Source: Methylobacterium aquaticum
GTDB lineage: Bacteria > Pseudomonadota > Alphaproteobacteria > Rhizobiales > Beijerinckiaceae
Length of the DNA: 64,000 nt
Assembly: GCF_016804325.1 (NCBI RefSeq)
Contig: NZ_CP043627.1
Location: 5,191,001-5,255,000, forward strand
Direction: 5' to 3'
The position numbers were made by a program, and so were the translations under genes. How positions within the stretch are numbered: position 1 is the first letter of the stretch; each line of letters starts with the position of its first letter. Positions 38,083 to 47,628 of this stretch are shown here, piece by piece. The notes below the pieces were generated by a model that was given only the letters and a program-made list of their open reading frames with translations, was not told the DNA's origin and did no database searches.

Positions 38083-39972
38083 CTACGCGGCGAAAAAGAA
38101 GTCGCTGCTGCGCAGGCTAGATGCGCTTACGCTCTGAAGCCGGATGCTGTTGCCAGCATCCGACGTGATGACAGTATCCATTCCGTCCTGACGGCTGCTT
38201 GCCAGCACGGCGTTGAAGTCCGCAAAGGCCGCCTGATCCACGGCTATCGTGTCCGTGCCGCTCACGAAATCGCCCACGGTGTCCTGGCCGAAGTTGCCGG
38301 TAAACACGAACACGTCGCGCCCACCGCCGCCCCAGAGGTAGTCGTTACCACCCGCACCGTTCAGCGTGTTGACCTGATCGTTGCCGAACAGCGCGTTGTC
38401 TCCGTCGTTGCCGGTGCCTTGCGTGTTGCCCGCCCCAGTCAAGACGAGTTGCTCGATGTTCGCACCTAAGACGTAGTCGAACGCTGCGTAGACGGTGTCA
38501 CGTCCCTCGTTAGTATTCTCAACGACGGTGTCGTTGACACTGCTTAGCACGTAGTAGTCATCGCCGGCTCCGCCGACGAAGGTGTCGACGCCACCGCCGC
38601 CGATGAAGGTGTTGTTGCCGGCATTGCCGTAGAACATGTTGTTGCTGGCGTTGCCGTAAGCTGCGAGATCGGCATTGCCGGTCATGACGAGCTGTTCAAC
38701 GTTGTCCGGAAGCGTATAGTAGCTGAAGTTGACGTAAGCCGTGTCGGTGCCCTCGCCGGGACGCTCGATGATACGATCGTCGATCGAGTTAAGCACGTAG
38801 AAGTCGTTGCCGGCACCACCGATTAAGGTGTCGATGCCACCGTTGCCATAGAAGATGTTCTCGAGGTTGCTGTCACCGATAATGGTGTCGTTGCCGGGCG
38901 TACCGTAGAACACTGAGGTGATAGGACCAGTTGCACCTTGAGCACCGGTCGCACCGACCGCTCCCGTGTCGCCGGTCACACCTTGAGGTCCGGTGGCGCC
39001 TGGGATGCCCTGCGCGCCGGTGGCACCTGTTTCACCCATGGCGCCGGTTTCACCAGTCGCCCCCTGGAGTCCGGTCGCGCCCGTTGCGCCAACAGCTCCT
39101 GTTGCTCCTATGGCTCCCGTCGCGCCGGTTGACCCCTGGGCTCCGGTTGCGCCTGTCGCTCCTTGTGCGCCCGTAGCCCCGGTTGCACCAATCGAACCAG
39201 TTGCACCCGTAGCGCCGGCCTGTCCGGTCGCGCCGGCAGCTCCCTGAGCGCCTGTCGCGCCGGTCGCGCCTTGCAGACCCGTATCTCCTGTGGCACCCGT
39301 CGCTCCTTGAACTCCAGCTGCCCCCGTAGCACCCGTTGCACCTGTAGCGCCGACTGCTCCAGTGGCACCTGTCGCGCCCTGGGCTCCGGTTGCGCCCGTA
39401 GCTCCTTGTGCGCCTGTCGCGCCCTGTGACCCAGTGGCTCCTGCCACCCCTTGGGCACCCGTTGCCCCGGTCGGTCCCGCGGGCCCAGTGGCTCCTGCAC
39501 TGCCTGCGGAAACCGTAACAGCATTGTACTGCAACTTGTAATATGGCGTCGAAGCGTTAGCAGTTCCCGATGACACTCCACTTCCAGCATATGTACCTGT
39601 TGTAACCGCAATAAGACCCTGAGTTGATGTTGCGCCATCTTGAGCGAAGATCTGATCGTTTGATTGATCGCTGGTAAATAGGCTAGTAGACCAAGACTGT
39701 GCCGTGTTCGGCTGTAACACGTAAGCAACAATGCTTGTCGATCCGCTATAAGTTCCTACGGGTACCGAAGTGGTGAAAGAGAATTGATTTGTTGAGCTAC
39801 TGCCTAAGATAAATGATGAAGTCGTTGTGCCTAAATAATTTCCAAAAGACGTACTGTTAAGCGAGTTATAAAAAAGAATATTAGCACCGGACACATTTCC
39901 AGTAACACCTCCAATAGTAACGGTCGGGCTGGTGTATGTTCCCTTGATTGTAATTGTGCCATAGCTTGTCAT
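38083..39972 (-). CDS. Collagen-like/RTX hybrid secreted protein
   Basis: 629 aa. Residues 1-159 form a Ser/Thr/Gly-rich beta domain ([20 protein letters not shown]). Residues 160-351 are about 64 uninterrupted Gly-X-Y triplets, dominated by GAT with some GAQ, GDT and GET. Residues about 352-629 are RTX blocks ([35 protein letters not shown]) and a C-terminal [11 protein letters not shown] resembling a type I secretion signal. The RTX half is clearly related to the protein at 35405-36721. The product is probably an exported fibrous surface or matrix protein; a triple helix is inferred from the repeat. Confidence 0.88.
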   Translation of the reverse strand: MTSYGTITIKGTYTSPTVTIGGVTGNVSGANILFYNSLNSTSFGNYLGTTTSSFILGSSSTNQFSFTTSVPVGTYSGSTSIVAYVLQPNTAQSWSTSLFTSDQSNDQIFAQDGATSTQGLIAVTTGTYAGSGVSSGTANASTPYYKLQYNAVTVSAGSAGATGPAGPTGATGAQGVAGATGSQGATGAQGATGATGAQGATGATGAVGATGATGATGAAGVQGATGATGDTGLQGATGATGAQGAAGATGQAGATGATGSIGATGATGAQGATGATGAQGSTGATGAIGATGAVGATGATGLQGATGETGAMGETGATGAQGIPGATGPQGVTGDTGAVGATGAQGATGPITSVFYGTPGNDTIIGDSNLENIFYGNGGIDTLIGGAGNDFYVLNSIDDRIIERPGEGTDTAYVNFSYYTLPDNVEQLVMTGNADLAAYGNASNNMFYGNAGNNTFIGGGGVDTFVGGAGDDYYVLSSVNDTVVENTNEGRDTVYAAFDYVLGANIEQLVLTGAGNTQGTGNDGDNALFGNDQVNTLNGAGGNDYLWGGGGRDVFVFTGNFGQDTVGDFVSGTDTIAVDQAAFADFNAVLASSRQDGMDTVITSDAGNSIRLQSVSASSLRSSDFFFAA

Positions 39973-40795
39973 ATTGAACTTCTCCCATCACCCTATTGTT
40001 TTATATTGATAACAACGCTTGCCGTCTCATAGTCGACACGGCTCGAGAAGATCTGCCAGCGTCTATACCTTGATGTGCGGTGTAAATCAATGGAAATCGA
40101 CTGGCGGAAAAAAACTCTTGGTCCATGAATTATTTAGGGACAAAAAAAATATTTTGAGTTGTCGCTAGTTATGATTGTTTTCTGTATAGATGAATTTGTT
40201 ATATAAATAATCGTACACATATTATACTTCATTTATCCAAGATTTTGCTTATAAATAACATTTTATGAATAGCAACATTGCATACATTAATATATATATA
40301 AATGTTTGATTAGATATTACTGCGATATTTTGTCATTATAAGAGCATTTGTGTATAATACATGAAACATAAATCAATAAAATAGGATTTTATATACTGGA
40401 ATGCACTTGTAATTGCATTTTTTGAACACGAAGTAAGGAGCAATAATCCCAATCGTGTGCAAAGTTTTTATATCTAAATGTGTTTAAGATGATTTTATTG
40501 AATTAAACGCCCGAGAGCTAGAAATATGAAGCGCTCAATTCATGCACAAATTTCGCTGCTGAAAAGGCGTTGGCATAGGATAAAGGCTGGCGAGGCCGCG
40601 GGACCAGGAGAGGACGGTGTCGGGGATGGAAGGGATATCGAACACGGACATGCGTTAGACCTGAACGGGCTGCCCTCCCTCAAACCGGGGGAGCCCCCGG
40701 AAATCCCCCAGAAACCCGGGGACCAAACGAGAACAAAGGTGGGCGAGAGCCATCGCACGCCGAGGGCTGCACGGGGAAGCTCTGGGCGCACCACC
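39973..40795. other. AT-rich non-coding region at the right end of the element
   Basis: About 820 bp without a supported gene. From 40080 to 40520 it is extremely AT-rich, unlike the host. The part next to 39972 should contain the collagen/RTX gene promoter. A short frame from 40526 is judged spurious because it runs through the duplicated tRNA fragment. Between 40680 and 40720 a C- and G-rich palindromic patch (CCGGGGGAGCCCCCGG) is present. Confidence 0.45.
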
Positions 40796-40842
40796 CGTTT
40801 ACACCGAGAGGGTCGGCGGTTCGAGCCCGTCACCGCCCACCA
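40796..40842 (+). repeat. Right attachment repeat (attR), tRNA-Val 3' fragment
   Basis: 47 bp identical to 17076-17122, covering half of the anticodon stem, the T arm, the acceptor 3' strand and CCA. The 5' half of a tRNA is absent here, so it is not a functional tRNA. It marks the distal end of the element. Confidence 0.92.
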
Positions 40843-41151
40843 GGAGCTTCGATGATGTCGTGCAGGCGCAGAGACTGCATGGGCATCGTCCCCGAACACC
40901 TCGATGCCGTGCATCGCACCATGGGGTGTCAGCCGTGCCGCCGGCCCGAAACGTCCTCGACGACGCCGCGCAGTTGGTCGGGCGCATCCACACCACGTCC
41001 TGACAGATGATCCGCGCCGCGGAGCGGCGGTCGACCTTGAGCGGCATTCACCGGAATGACCGGGCTGTGGAGCCTTCGCGCCCTTCGGGGCGGGCCCGCC
41101 CACGCGGCGGAGCAGCCACTGCCACCACCGCATCAATGCGAGGAGCCTCGA
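40843..41151. other. Chromosomal sequence beyond attR, no gene seen
   Basis: 309 bp of host-like GC-rich DNA immediately outside the element. Before insertion it would have followed the tRNA-Val gene directly. No convincing reading frame or RNA is seen. Confidence 0.35.
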
Positions 41152-41424
41152 ATGGACCTGCCGGAATTCGCGATCGGCGCCGAGTTCCTGGCCCAAGGTG
41201 CCCGCTGGCGCTGCACGGATATCGGCACACGCACGGTCGTCGCGATCCGCGTGGACGAGGCGCAGATCTCCACGCAAATCGACGGCGGGCCGGTGACGAC
41301 GCGAACGATCTCGGGGGAAGAGGCCGACGCGATGGGATGGTTCGACGGGCCGCCCTACGGTGTCGTCGAGCATCTGTTCGACGAGGATGACCGAGAGGAA
41401 TGCGAGCCTTGCCGAAGGCCGTGA
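41152..41424 (+). CDS. Small conserved-looking hypothetical protein
   Basis: 90 aa starting MDLPEFAIGAEFLAQGARWR, with AGGAG seven bases before the ATG. The protein reads like a compact beta-rich domain (CTDIGTRTVVAIRVDE) with an acidic Cys-containing tail (DDREECEPC). No family name is offered. It lies between the attR site and a palindromic repeat, on host-like DNA. Confidence 0.6.
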   Translation: MDLPEFAIGAEFLAQGARWRCTDIGTRTVVAIRVDEAQISTQIDGGPVTTRTISGEEADAMGWFDGPPYGVVEHLFDEDDREECEPCRRP

Positions 41425-41473
41425 CCACGGCTCCGGCCGAGGTGGCGACGATGCTGGCTGGGAGGCCGCTTCG

Positions 41474-41723
41474 GAGCCTGTTTGAGCAGAGGGATTCGAC
41501 AAAAACCGAGAGGGATCATCCTACCCTCCACCTCATCCTGAGGTGTCAGTTCATCATTGATGAACTGACCTCGAAGGAGGGCTCCAGGGATCGCGGAGAC
41601 TTCTGGAGCCCTCCTTCGAGGTCAGCCGATTTTCAATCGGCTGACACCTCAGGATGAGGTTAGAGGGTAGGATGATCCCGCCTGCCTCAAGTGTTGGATA
41701 GAAAATCCTGCTCAAACAGGCTC
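41474..41723. repeat. MITE-like palindromic repeat, copy 1
   Basis: 250 bp with terminal inverted repeats GAGCCTGTTTGAGCAG (41474-41489) and its complement (41708-41723). Inside is a near-perfect palindrome (41512-41679) whose arms include CCTCATCCTGAGGTGTCAG and its complement. No transposase is encoded. The same design recurs at 52906-53120, which shows it is a dispersed element. Confidence 0.75.
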
Positions 41724-41828
41724 TCAGGTCAGACCGCCCCTGACGGCTCTGAGCAGGTGACCGTCACGCGGTCAGGCGGCCCGGGACTCCGACGCACGGC
41801 CCCGGGACGACAGATCAAGGCGCGCGCT

Positions 41829-42590
41829 TCAGCGATACGCCGCCGCGATCCCCAAGAAGTCCTCCGCCTTCAGGCTCGCCCCACCCACGAGCGCGCCGTC
41901 GACATTGGCGACGCCCATCAGCTCGGCGGCGTTCGACGGCTTGACCGAGCCGCCGTAGAGGATCCGCACCGTCGCCCCCTCGGCGCCGAGGCGGGCTTCC
42001 AGTTCCTTGCGGATCAGCGCATGGACCTCCGCCACGTCGTCCACCGTCGGGGTGAGCCCGGTGCCGATCGCCCAGACCGGCTCGTAGGCGATCACCGTGT
42101 CGGCCGCCGTGGCGCCGTCGGGGAGGGAGCCGGCGAGCTGGCCGCGCACGATCTCGAGGGTCCGGCCGGCCTCGCGCTCCTCGCGGGTCTCGCCGACGCA
42201 GATGATTGCGACGAGCCCGGCCCGGCGGGCGGCGAGCGCCTTGGCGCGGATGTCGGCGTCGCTCTCGTGGTGGTAGGCCCGGCGCTCGGAATGACCGACG
42301 ATGGTCGCGGTGGCGCCGAGATCCGCCAGCATCTCGGCCGAGACGTTGCCGGTATAGGCGCCGCTTACCTCCGCATGCACGTCCTGCCCGCCGACCCCGA
42401 CGGGCGAGCCCTTCAGGGCGGCGGCCGTCGCGCCGACCAGCGTCGCGGGCGGGCAGACCAGCACGTCGATCCGCTGCGCCAGGCCGGCATCGAGGCCGTC
42501 GCGGACCGCCTCGGCCACCTTCAGCGAGGCCGTGAGGCCGTTCATCTTCCAGTTTCCCGCCACCAGCGGGCGCGGCCGTTCGGTCGTCAT
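41829..42590 (-). CDS. tpiA: Triosephosphate isomerase
   Basis: 253 aa, typical length. It interconverts dihydroxyacetone phosphate and glyceraldehyde 3-phosphate in glycolysis and gluconeogenesis. Active-site residues are visible: Lys in GNWKMNG, His in VGHSERR, catalytic Glu in [11 protein letters not shown], and the phosphate loop YGGSVKP with GGASL. It is divergent from the foldase gene, with a 148-bp shared upstream region. Confidence 0.97.
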   Translation of the reverse strand: MTTERPRPLVAGNWKMNGLTASLKVAEAVRDGLDAGLAQRIDVLVCPPATLVGATAAALKGSPVGVGGQDVHAEVSGAYTGNVSAEMLADLGATATIVGHSERRAYHHESDADIRAKALAARRAGLVAIICVGETREEREAGRTLEIVRGQLAGSLPDGATAADTVIAYEPVWAIGTGLTPTVDDVAEVHALIRKELEARLGAEGATVRILYGGSVKPSNAAELMGVANVDGALVGGASLKAEDFLGIAAAYR

Positions 42591-42738
42591 CGTGTCTCCC
42601 CCGATCCTCGATCAAGCGTCGCCGGGTAACAGGTCCGCCGCCGGGCGGCAAACGTCCGGGGCAGGCCCGCTCTTTGCCTTGCGGCGCTTATGCGGTATCG
42701 CGGCCCGATCCGGGCGTCCCCTCGCGGCAGGCGCCCCC

Positions 42739-44661
42739 ATGCTTTCGAGGATCGCGATGCTCCAGGGGTTCCGCGCCGCCAGCCAGAGCTGGCTCGGCAA
42801 GATCGTGGTGACGGTGGTGTTCGGCCTCCTGATCGCGGGCCTCGCCATCTTCGGCATCGGCGACATCTTCCGGGGTGGCGGCAGCAACGCGGTCGCCACG
42901 GTCGGCAGCACGCAGATTCCCGCCGAGGCCCTGCGCACCGCCTACCAGAACCAGATCCAGCGCCTGTCGCGCCAGACCCGGCGGCCGATCACGCCGGACC
43001 AGGCGCGGGCGCTCGGCCTCGACCGGCAGGTCCTGTCCCAGCTCATCACCGAGGCCTCCCTCGACCAGAAGACCAAGGATCTGGGGCTGCGCATCCCCGA
43101 TGCCGCGGTGGTGCGGCTGATCCAGGAGGAGCCGGCCTTCAAGGGCCCGAACGGCGCCTTCGACGTCAACACCTTCCGGGATACCCTGCGCCAGGCCGGC
43201 CTGACCGAGCAGGGCTTCGTGCAGGAGCAGCGCGCGGTCGCCGCCCGCCTCCAGCTCGCCGACGCGATCACCGCCGAGCTGCCGGTGCCGCTGGCCGCCC
43301 GCGAGGCGATCCATCGCTACACCGCCGAGCGCCGCGCCGCCGCCTACTTCACCCTGCCGGATTCGGCCGCGGGCGAGATCCCGGCGCCGACCGAGGAGGA
43401 GGTGAAGACCTTCTACAACGACCGCAAGAGCGCGTTCCGGGCGCCGGAAGTCCGCAGCGTGAACCTGCTCGTCCTCGATCCGGCGACGCTGGCCAAGCCC
43501 GACGCCGTGACCGACGCGGAAGCCCGCGCCCGCTACGATTCCGAGAAGACCCGCTTCGGCACCCCCGAGAAGCGCGCGATCCAGCAGATCGTGTTCCCGA
43601 ACGATGCCGACGCGGCGGCGGCGCTGGCCCGCATCCGCAGCAATGCTGCCACCTTCGACCAGATCGCGACCGAGCGCGGGCTCGACGCCAAGGCGCTGGA
43701 TCTCGGCACCTTCACCAAGTCCGAGCTGTTCGATCCGGCGGTGGCGGATGCCGCCTTCGCGGCCGAGCCGAACGCCGTCAGCGAGCCGGTCAAGGGCCGC
43801 TTCGGCACGGTGCTGCTGCGGGTCACCGCGGTCCAGCCCGAGGCCCGCAAGCCCTTCGACGAGGTGGCCGGCGAGGTCCGCCAGGAGGTCGCCCTCGACA
43901 AGGCCCGGGATGGGCTGGAAAAGGTCCACGACGCGATCGAGGACCAGCGCGCGGGCGCCAAGCCGCTGGCCGACATCGCCCGCGAGCAGGGCCTGCCCCT
44001 CGTCGCCGTCCCGGCGGTGGATGCGCAGGGGCGCGATCCCCAGGGCAAGGCGGTCGACGCGATCCCCGACAAGGACACGACGCTGCCGGCGATCTTCCGC
44101 AGCGAGATGGGCGCCGACAACGAGGCCCTGCGCACCCGCTCCGGCGGCTACGTCTGGTACGACGTGACCAAGGTCGACCCGGCCCACGACAAGCCGCTGG
44201 CCGAGGTCCGCGACGCCGTGGTGGCGCAGTGGAAGGCCGACGAGACCGCGCGCCGTCTCGCCGCCAAGGCCCGGGAAGCGACCGAGCGGCTCGACAAGGG
44301 CGAGGCGATCGAGGAGGTGGCGAAGTCCCTCGGCCAGGAGGCGAAGACCGCGACCGACATCGCCCGCGGCCGCGGCCGCGACGGCCTCTCGACCGAGAGC
44401 GTCGCCCGCCTCTTCACGACGCCGGTGGGCAAGGCCGGCACCGCCGCCGGCGAGGAGACCGCCCGCGTGGTGTTCCGCGTGACGAGCGCCACGGTGCCGG
44501 CCTTCGTGCCGAGCGCCCCCGCCGCGGTCGCGGTGGAGCAGCAGTACCGCACGGCTCTGGCCGACGACATCCTCGCCGAGTACATCGCCGACGTGCAGAA
44601 GCAGGCCGGCGTCTCGGTCAACGAGGGCGCGTTCCGCCGCGCCATCGGCGGCGAGTACTGA
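42739..44661 (+). CDS. ppiD: PpiD/SurA-type periplasmic peptidyl-prolyl isomerase
   Basis: 640 aa from MLSRIAMLQGFRAASQSWLG. One N-terminal membrane helix (VVTVVFGLLIAGLAIFGIGD) anchors it in the inner membrane. A SurA_N-like chaperone region follows, then a parvulin-like rotamase domain around residues 280-375 (KRAIQQIVFPND, GTFTKSEL), and a long C-terminal helical part. It would help fold outer-membrane and periplasmic proteins. It is followed within 5 bp by trpE, so the two are probably co-transcribed. An alternative ATG lies six codons later. Confidence 0.88.
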   Translation: MLSRIAMLQGFRAASQSWLGKIVVTVVFGLLIAGLAIFGIGDIFRGGGSNAVATVGSTQIPAEALRTAYQNQIQRLSRQTRRPITPDQARALGLDRQVLSQLITEASLDQKTKDLGLRIPDAAVVRLIQEEPAFKGPNGAFDVNTFRDTLRQAGLTEQGFVQEQRAVAARLQLADAITAELPVPLAAREAIHRYTAERRAAAYFTLPDSAAGEIPAPTEEEVKTFYNDRKSAFRAPEVRSVNLLVLDPATLAKPDAVTDAEARARYDSEKTRFGTPEKRAIQQIVFPNDADAAAALARIRSNAATFDQIATERGLDAKALDLGTFTKSELFDPAVADAAFAAEPNAVSEPVKGRFGTVLLRVTAVQPEARKPFDEVAGEVRQEVALDKARDGLEKVHDAIEDQRAGAKPLADIAREQGLPLVAVPAVDAQGRDPQGKAVDAIPDKDTTLPAIFRSEMGADNEALRTRSGGYVWYDVTKVDPAHDKPLAEVRDAVVAQWKADETARRLAAKAREATERLDKGEAIEEVAKSLGQEAKTATDIARGRGRDGLSTESVARLFTTPVGKAGTAAGEETARVVFRVTSATVPAFVPSAPAAVAVEQQYRTALADDILAEYIADVQKQAGVSVNEGAFRRAIGGEY

Positions 44662-44665
44662 TCCC

Positions 44666-46180
44666 GTGCTGGTCGCTCCCTCCCAGGACGCCGCCGCCGC
44701 GGCCTACGAATCGGGCCGCCCGGTCCTGCTCCGCACCACCCTGGTGGCCGACCTGGAGACGCCGGTCGCCGCCTTCCTGAAGCTGAAGGCCGGCCGCGAG
44801 GGCGCGGCCTTCCTGCTCGAATCGGTCGAGGGCGGGGCCGTGCGCGGCCGCTACTCGATGATCGGGCTCGATCCCGACCTGATCTGGCGCTGCACCGCGG
44901 GCCGGGCCGAGCGCGCCGTGGCACCGGACCTCGCCGCCTTCGCTCATGAGGATGCCGCGCCGCTCGACAGCCTGCGGGCGCTGATCGCCGAGAGCGCGAT
45001 TCCCGCCGAACCCGGCCTGCCCCCGATGGCGGCGGGCCTGTTCGGCTATCTCGGCTACGACATGGTGCGGGAGATGGAGCGGCTCGACGCCCCCCATCCC
45101 GACCCGATCGGGGTGCCGGACGCGATCCTGGTCCGCCCGACCGTGATGGTGATCTTCGACGCTGTGCGCGACGAGATCGCGCTCGTGGCGCCGATCCGCC
45201 CGGTGCCCGGCCTCTCGGCCCGGGCCGCCTACGAGGCGGCGGTCGCGCGGCTCGAGCGCGCCGCCGACGCGCTGGAGGGCCCGCTGCCGGTCGAGGCGCG
45301 GCAGAACCCGACCGAGATCCCGGCCCCCGCCCAGGTCTCGAACATCGCGCCCGACGACTTCCTCGGCATGGTGGCGCGGGCGAAGGACTACATCGCGGCC
45401 GGCGACATCTTCCAGGTGGTGCTGTCGCAGCGATTCGAATCGCCGTTCACCTTGCACCCGCTGGCGCTCTACCGGGCCCTGCGCCGGGTCAACCCGGCGC
45501 CGTTCCTGTGCTACCTCGATTTCGGCGCCTTCCAGATCGTCTGCTCGTCGCCGGAGATCCTGGTGCGGGTGCGCGACGGCGCGGTCACGATCCGGCCGAT
45601 CGCCGGAACCCGCCGCCGCGGCGCGACGCCGGAGGAAGACAAGGCGCTCGCCGACGAGCTGCTGGCCGACCCCAAGGAGCGCTCCGAGCACCTGATGCTG
45701 CTCGATCTCGGCCGCAACGACGTCGGCCGCGTCGCCGAGATCGGCAGCGTGCGGGTGACGGATTCGTTCTTCCTCGAATTCTACAGCCAGGTCATGCACA
45801 TCGTGTCGAACGTCGAGGGCCGCCTCGATCCCCGGCACGACGCCCTCTCGGCGCTCGCCGCGGGATTCCCCGCCGGCACGGTCTCGGGCGCCCCGAAGGT
45901 GCGGGCGATGCAGATCATCGACGAGCTGGAGCGCGAGAAGCGCGGGCCCTATGGCGGCTGCATCGGCTATTTCGGCGCCGACGGCCAGATGGATACCTGC
46001 ATCGTGCTGCGCACCGCCATCGTCAAGGACGGCCGCATGCACGTCCAGGCGGGTGCGGGCATCGTGCACGATTCCGACCCGGCCTCCGAGCAGCAGGAAT
46101 GCGTCAACAAGGCCAAGGCCCTGTTCCGGGCCGCGGAAGAGGCGGTGCGCTTCGCCGCGCAGGCGCGGCGGGGGCAGTAG
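44666..46180 (+). CDS. trpE: Anthranilate synthase component I
   Basis: 504 aa with a GTG start 4 bp after the foldase gene. It converts chorismate plus ammonia to anthranilate, the first step of tryptophan synthesis, with the TrpG subunit. The tryptophan feedback-site motif LLES is near residue 50. Chorismate-binding-domain signatures are complete: IAGTRRRG, LLDLGRNDVGRVA, GAPKVRAMQIIDELE and GAGIVHDSDP. trpG, trpD and trpC are not in the window. Confidence 0.95.
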   Translation: MLVAPSQDAAAAAYESGRPVLLRTTLVADLETPVAAFLKLKAGREGAAFLLESVEGGAVRGRYSMIGLDPDLIWRCTAGRAERAVAPDLAAFAHEDAAPLDSLRALIAESAIPAEPGLPPMAAGLFGYLGYDMVREMERLDAPHPDPIGVPDAILVRPTVMVIFDAVRDEIALVAPIRPVPGLSARAAYEAAVARLERAADALEGPLPVEARQNPTEIPAPAQVSNIAPDDFLGMVARAKDYIAAGDIFQVVLSQRFESPFTLHPLALYRALRRVNPAPFLCYLDFGAFQIVCSSPEILVRVRDGAVTIRPIAGTRRRGATPEEDKALADELLADPKERSEHLMLLDLGRNDVGRVAEIGSVRVTDSFFLEFYSQVMHIVSNVEGRLDPRHDALSALAAGFPAGTVSGAPKVRAMQIIDELEREKRGPYGGCIGYFGADGQMDTCIVLRTAIVKDGRMHVQAGAGIVHDSDPASEQQECVNKAKALFRAAEEAVRFAAQARRGQ

Positions 46181-46339
46181 CGCCGCTCTTCGCCGCGCGG
46201 GGCTTTGCGGGGCAACCGTCGCAATCAAGAATGGCGCGGGTTTCCCCCTCTCCCCGCGGGTGGAGCCAGCGCATTTGCCCCTTGCTGCTGGAGAGCCTGA
46301 GAGTCTGGCCGAGATCATGTCGATCTCCGACAGAGTTTT

Positions 46340-46640
46340 CGTGTCATGATGCGGATGGAGGCAAGGCGCAGGACGCTCTGACTGTCGATGATCGCGGCCG
46401 TTGGGCTGGCCTCGCATCCGACCTGCTCACGACACAGCATGTCGAAGACATGGAGGAGATGCGCAGCCGCGTTCCGTCGTAGTTCCGGAGATCGAACAGG
46501 CCATACACCGTCGAGCGCGGCGAAAAATCCTTGAAAAGAGCGCCAACCGTATCCCCCAGCAAAGATACGCATCAATGCACTGACGATGTCGCCCAGATCG
46601 ACGGCACGACGGCTGCCGCCACGACCAGCGGCGGGAGTCC
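46340..46640 (-). pseudogene. IS5-type transposase N-terminal remnant
   Basis: Minus-strand fragments in two or more frames match the usual IS5-family transposase N-terminal region. One frame reads CREQVGCEASPTAAIIDSQSV, a hallmark of that family, shown here as part of a larger broken frame. Another reads ALFKDFSPRSTVYGLFD. Frameshifts separate them, and the catalytic C-terminal part is missing. The rest of 46181-46929 holds no supported gene and turns AT-rich near 46690-46760. Confidence 0.6.
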
Positions 46641-46929
46641 GGGCTCCGGCTGTTCATGATGTGTGCAGAAATCCCCAGAAGGCATGAATGCAACGTATAT
46701 GATATTTTCTATTAATCAAATAATGCACAAAATAGTCTTCTGATTCGATTGTTTTATTGTAAGATCATGGGACGGTTGCCTCGACTGCTCAAGAGGCGCC
46801 ACAGGCGAGACATCGGCAGAAGTATGATTGTCAATCTCGCAAGTCCGCAGGTTGCGGGATGGAGCATGAAGGACGAGGCTCGTGCGCGAATTCCGGCCTG
46901 CCTGAACGGGTCCCGGCGCATCGAGGCCT

Positions 46930-47628
46930 ATGCTGACTCTCGAGAACGTCACGAAAACCTACAGGAGTCACTCGGGGGCACTGCCCGTGCTCAGCCGGGT
47001 GAACCTGGATATCCGGGGTGGGGAGCTCTGTGCGATCACGGGTGCATCAGGCTCCGGCAAGACGACGCTCATGAACATCATCGGCCTGCTCGATCGCGCC
47101 GACGCGGGCACGATCCGATTTAACGGTATCCCGGCGCACGATTTAACGGAGGATGAAATCGCGTCGCTCCGCAATCGTCTCATCGGCTTCGTCTTCCAGT
47201 CCTTTCATTTGCTGCCGAATCTGTCCGCCGTTGACAACGTCGCATTGCCGCTTCTTTACCGCGGCGTCGGCAGGACGGCGCGGCGGGCGAAGGCGGCGGA
47301 CGCTCTCGACCGTGTCGGCCTTGCCGCGCGCGTCGCCCATCATCCCGCGGAGATGTCCGGCGGCCAGCGCCAGCGTGTCGCGATCGCCCGCGCCCTGGTC
47401 GGGGAGCCCTCCCTGCTGCTCGCCGACGAGCCCACCGGCAATCTCGACAGCCGGACGGCCGACGAGATCATGACCCTGTTTCTCACGCTCAATCGCCAAC
47501 TCGGCGTCACCATCCTGATCGTCACTCACGATGCCACGATCGCCGCCCGGTGCCTCCGCAGGATCGTCATGCGTGACGGTCGCGTCCTCGACGACGACGG
47601 CCTGCACCACGCGGGGACGTCGCCGTGA
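46930..47628 (+). CDS. MacB/LolD-type ABC transporter ATP-binding protein
   Basis: 232 aa. Walker A is GASGSGKTT near residue 39, the Q-loop FQSFHLLPNL, the ABC signature MSGGQRQRVAIARAL, and Walker B LLLADEPTGNLDS. These are typical of the MacB/LolD/FtsE group that powers mechanotransmission-type permeases. The GTG of the permease gene overlaps its stop (GTGA), so the two are translationally coupled. First gene of a four-gene export operon. Confidence 0.92.
   Translation: MLTLENVTKTYRSHSGALPVLSRVNLDIRGGELCAITGASGSGKTTLMNIIGLLDRADAGTIRFNGIPAHDLTEDEIASLRNRLIGFVFQSFHLLPNLSAVDNVALPLLYRGVGRTARRAKAADALDRVGLAARVAHHPAEMSGGQRQRVAIARALVGEPSLLLADEPTGNLDSRTADEIMTLFLTLNRQLGVTILIVTHDATIAARCLRRIVMRDGRVLDDDGLHHAGTSP

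Larger units (their letters stand above)
17076..40842. mobile_element. 23.7-kb tRNA-Val integrated element (defective prophage with RTX cargo)
   Basis: Bounded by the 47-bp direct repeats 17076-17122 and 40796-40842. It carries a tyrosine integrase, an HNH endonuclease, an excisionase-like ORF, tail and lysis genes of a lambda-like siphophage, a decayed IS66 transposase and two RTX-repeat secreted proteins. Head, packaging, replication and repressor genes are not seen. Several phage genes are truncated or frameshifted, so a self-transmissible phage is unlikely. Integrase-driven excision may still be possible because int and both att copies look intact. Confidence 0.88.

Noticed and set aside
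38930..39480. Short repeated units that could suggest a CRISPR array or tandem DNA repeat
   Set aside because: The repeats are 9-base multiples encoding Gly-X-Y triplets in an open frame; there are no constant repeats with variable spacers.
40796..40842. A second tRNA-Val gene
   Set aside because: The 5' half (acceptor 5' strand, D arm, start of the anticodon stem) is missing, so it is only the attachment-site copy.
40526..40855. 109-codon plus-strand frame at the right end of the element
   Set aside because: It runs through the duplicated tRNA-Val fragment and has low-complexity content; the same tRNA sequence is non-coding at 17076-17122.
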